In this document: positions 7,008-8,889 of the stretch, one piece after another
How the letters are laid out: every line of letters begins with the position of its first letter
How positions within the stretch are numbered: position 1 is the stretch's first letter
Source: Cryomorphaceae bacterium
GTDB lineage: Bacteria > Bacteroidota > Bacteroidia > Flavobacteriales > Schleiferiaceae
NCBI GenBank assembly: GCA_003507115.1
Contig: DNWN01000007.1
Span: 12,509 to 21,397 of the forward strand
Reading direction: 5' to 3'
DNA length: 8,889 nt
The notes under the pieces: generated by a model
What the model was told of the DNA's origin: nothing
Seen by the model: only the letters and a program-made list of their open reading frames with translations
Databases searched by the model: none
Position numbers and translations under genes: made by a program

Positions 7008-8759
7008 TTAATTGAACATGCGCCAGCGTCCTTCAAAAAGGACAGCGGCTGCGGCTACTGGGTAGTTTTCCGCCAAGAAGATGGTGTTTGGGATCCATCC
7101 TTGGTTGGCGTTTTGGAATTTCACCAAGAATTCGGCCTCTTTCTTGAACCGAATGCCCGCCAGCGGCGTAACAATCCCGTTGGGCGCGATGCTGCCCGAG
7201 TTGGGCGAATAGGCAAACTGCCCGCGTTCGGCCACATAGACGGGACGCGCCCAGGAACCCGCCCAGCCAATGGCCTCCAACGCGATGAAAAATTGCGTAT
7301 TCGGATTGATATTCCACTGACGGTCCCAAGCCGCCTTAAGCCTCAAAGGAGGCATCATAAGCTCAGGCGCTGAAGTCCACGTGAAAGTGGCTGTAAACTT
7401 CAAATGGGCGTCCTTCCCTGTAGGAGCCAAAGACCAAGGGCCCGTCCAGGTGGCCCACACCAATTGGCTGGCGGGAGTCGCCGTCCACACTCCAACGTCC
7501 GTCGCGCTTTGTGCCACCAAGAGGTTCCGCTCGCTGTATCTATGGTACTGGAGGTTGAGCCATGTCTCTTTAAGCCGCTTAGGTATGGATACGGACATAC
7601 TGGAAGGTTGAAGCACTTCCTGACCCGACCAAAAGGGCGCGTACTTACGTTCTGCGCTCAAAGTAATGGGAGTATACAGGACACGATTTAAAGCCACTAC
7701 ATAATTGCCTGAAGCGACATGGTACTTCACTTCCGACGACCGAATTGTGAGTTGTAAATAAGGGTCCCAAGTCACCCCAAAAGAACTATTGGAGTCGCTC
7801 ACATATTGTCCACGTCCAAGAAGCCCCACTCGCACTGAACTATAGCCCCACTTTCCGTTGAGGCGGCCCAGAGATACATCATGTGTACGTGACGAGAGTG
7901 TGTCCGCAAAGCCGCTAGTGGGTCCCTGAAAACTTCGCATCTTTTCCTCCCCAGAATAGGCGATCAACCATTTGGAATGCAGCATAAGGGTCGCCCAGCC
8001 ACCGATTTCCGTAGCATGGGATTTTGCCGAAGTCCAGCGTGTAGGGACCAGGGCTCTATTGGCCATAAAAGCCGTCGACTCCGTCAAAACGCTTGGATCT
8101 TCCACCCCGCCCGTTTCATTCCGAGTGCCTTGTATTGCGCTTATATTCCCTTTGAACTCCCAGGTTCCAGCACTGTCACGGGCTTCATGCATCACAATAA
8201 GTTGATCCGCCCCGTAGCGTTCATTATACAGCTGCCCTTGTGCTTGCAAACGTCCGTAATGGACATTCCAATGTTTATTGGCGGATTGCGGCGCCGTCGC
8301 ATTCAATTCAAAATACTGACCACGGCCTTGACTGCTTTGGTAGGTCCACTCTACGCTGGGAATAGGGCCTTTTCTAAAATAAATGGAATAGCCCGCTTGT
8401 TTCACCGCATTGAAATCGCTGAACCAGGTTCCCTGCGGAACACCTAGCTGTACACCCTGCGCCCCTAATGTTCCTATCGTTAAATCCTTCAGGACCACTG
8501 TCCGACTCAAGTAATTTCGATAATGGACCGATTGAAGCTCCGTTTCTAAGCCCCAATAGTCTCCATAGGATAGGATTCTGAACCACTTCTCCACAAATTG
8601 CCCTTTTGGTGCGGCACTACTATCGGGTTCGTTGCCAAAAAAGTCAGACACTATAACCGTGTCGGAGGCTGCCGCAGCCTGTTCAGGGGCATCCTGACCG
8701 TAGGCAGCCAACGCGCCTAAAATCCCGATAAACACTGGCAATAGAAGACGCATGTGCAT
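7008..8759 (-). CDS. Putative outer-membrane porin, Bacteroidota Porin_10-like
   Basis: This 583-residue secreted protein has an N-terminal signal peptide (MHMRLLLPVFIGILGALAAYG, then QD), with likely cleavage after AYG and no lipobox cysteine. The mature part is rich in aromatic and polar residues in alternating beta-strand patterns and ends in EGRWRMFN, a C-terminal aromatic strand as in outer-membrane barrels. VEWTYQSSQGRGQYFEL (about 136-152) followed by a strand ending in HYGRLQAQGQLY resembles the QGQ...RSLG pattern that I recall from the Bacteroidota putative porin family (Pfam Porin_10). This is recognition by eye, so the family is less certain than the barrel assignment. Substrate is unknown. 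The TTG start at 8765 is rejected because it is the last three bases of a -7 promoter element; ATG 8759 or ATG 8753 is likely. It is convergent with dnaB (21 bp apart) and lies directly downstream of an rRNA operon. Confidence 0.65.
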   Translation of the reverse strand: MHMRLLLPVFIGILGALAAYGQDAPEQAAAASDTVIVSDFFGNEPDSSAAPKGQFVEKWFRILSYGDYWGLETELQSVHYRNYLSRTVVLKDLTIGTLGAQGVQLGVPQGTWFSDFNAVKQAGYSIYFRKGPIPSVEWTYQSSQGRGQYFELNATAPQSANKHWNVHYGRLQAQGQLYNERYGADQLIVMHEARDSAGTWEFKGNISAIQGTRNETGGVEDPSVLTESTAFMANRALVPTRWTSAKSHATEIGGWATLMLHSKWLIAYSGEEKMRSFQGPTSGFADTLSSRTHDVSLGRLNGKWGYSSVRVGLLGRGQYVSDSNSSFGVTWDPYLQLTIRSSEVKYHVASGNYVVALNRVLYTPITLSAERKYAPFWSGQEVLQPSSMSVSIPKRLKETWLNLQYHRYSERNLLVAQSATDVGVWTATPASQLVWATWTGPWSLAPTGKDAHLKFTATFTWTSAPELMMPPLRLKAAWDRQWNINPNTQFFIALEAIGWAGSWARPVYVAERGQFAYSPNSGSIAPNGIVTPLAGIRFKKEAEFLVKFQNANQGWIPNTIFLAENYPVAAAAVLFEGRWRMFN

Positions 8760-8762
8760 GGT

Positions 8763-8770
8763 CAAAATTA
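8763..8770 (-). promoter_or_regulatory. Bacteroidota -7 promoter element for the porin-like gene
   Basis: On the minus strand TAATTTTG matches TAnnTTTG exactly, ending 3 nt before ATG 8759 and 9 nt before ATG 8753. It lies 3 bp beyond the T-tract of the rRNA terminator. Its last three bases are the TTG of an alternative start codon, which therefore should not be used. No clear -33 TTG is seen at 17-23 bp, where the terminator hairpin lies. Confidence 0.55.
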
Positions 8771-8773
8771 CGG

Positions 8774-8806
8774 AAATAAAAAAGCCCCACCATATGGTGA
8801 GGCTTT
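8774..8806 (-). terminator. Rho-independent terminator of the rRNA operon
   Basis: Reading on the minus strand, arms AAAGCC-C-ACCATATGGTG-A-GGCTTT fold back on themselves: 8781-8786 pairs with 8801-8806 and 8788-8793 pairs with 8794-8799, with a single C/A mismatch at 8787/8800. The hairpin is followed on the minus strand by TTTTTTATTT (8783 down to 8774). It lies 5 bp after the likely 3' end of 5S rRNA, where an rRNA operon terminator is expected. Confidence 0.88.
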
Positions 8807-8811
8807 ATAAA

Positions 8812-8889
8812 GGTTTGGCGGCGACCTACTCTCCCGGGGTTAACCAGTACCATCGGCGCAATCGGGCTTAACGACTCTGTTCGGAATGG
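8812..8889 (-). rRNA. rrf: 5S ribosomal RNA, 3' part
   Basis: The reverse complement of the right edge carries 5S rRNA landmarks in order: CCGAACAGAGTCGTTAAGCC (helix III and loop region), GCGCCGATGGTACT and GGGAGAGTAGGTCGCCGCC. About 78 nt are present, so roughly the first 35 nt of the gene lie outside the window. The 3' end is placed at 8812 because CCAAACC is a plausible strand of the terminal stem; it is uncertain by a few bases. The sequence is closest in form to Bacteroidota 5S RNAs. The 23S and 16S genes would be expected to the right. Confidence 0.95.

Noticed and set aside
1..8889. A hidden CRISPR array, insertion sequence, toxin-antitoxin or defence system.
   Set aside because: No spaced direct repeats, terminal inverted repeats, transposase motifs or small paired genes were found; coding sequence fills nearly the whole window.

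Overview
The window looks like a chromosomal housekeeping segment of a member of the Bacteroidota, possibly from or near the Flavobacteriales. Three things point there. The 5S rRNA fragment at the right edge has the form usual for that phylum. Most genes lack a Shine-Dalgarno sequence and several are instead preceded by the Bacteroidota -7 promoter element TAnnTTTG. The gene order tgt - LptF/LptG permease - EamA transporter - accA - dnaB, and a Bacteroidota-type putative porin, also fit. Base composition looks moderately GC-rich by eye; I did not count it.

Layout. On the left (1-1259, minus strand) a membrane-anchored family 2-like glycosyltransferase overlaps by ATGA the first codons of an unrecognised gene that runs off the edge. 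A 43-bp divergent intergenic stretch (1260-1302) carries two TAnnTTTG elements, one for each direction. From 1303 to 6986 five plus-strand genes follow at very short spacing: tgt (queuosine tRNA modification), an LptF/LptG permease (lipopolysaccharide export), an EamA/DMT transporter, accA (first step of fatty-acid synthesis) and dnaB (replicative helicase). Gaps are 6, 5, 64 and 2 bp. The 64-bp gap before accA holds an inverted repeat and a third TAnnTTTG element, so accA-dnaB may be a second transcription unit inside the cluster. dnaB converges on a minus-strand outer-membrane porin-like gene (7008-8759) across 21 bp.

The right end (8812-8889) is the 3' part of a minus-strand 5S rRNA gene, so an rRNA operon lies to the right. 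Its hairpin-plus-T-tract terminator (8774-8806) is followed within 3 bp by the porin's own -7 element, so the porin sits directly downstream of the rRNA operon in the same direction.

No mobile element, CRISPR array, tRNA, phage gene or defence system is visible, and no gene-free stretch exceeds 64 bp. I did not find a new multi-gene system. The most notable points are: -7 elements placed so close to start codons that leaderless mRNAs are likely; a glycosyltransferase with degenerate catalytic motifs; a TGT without its three zinc cysteines; and an A7/G8 homopolymer pair, including an in-frame dnaX-type slippery heptamer, in the LptF/LptG gene.
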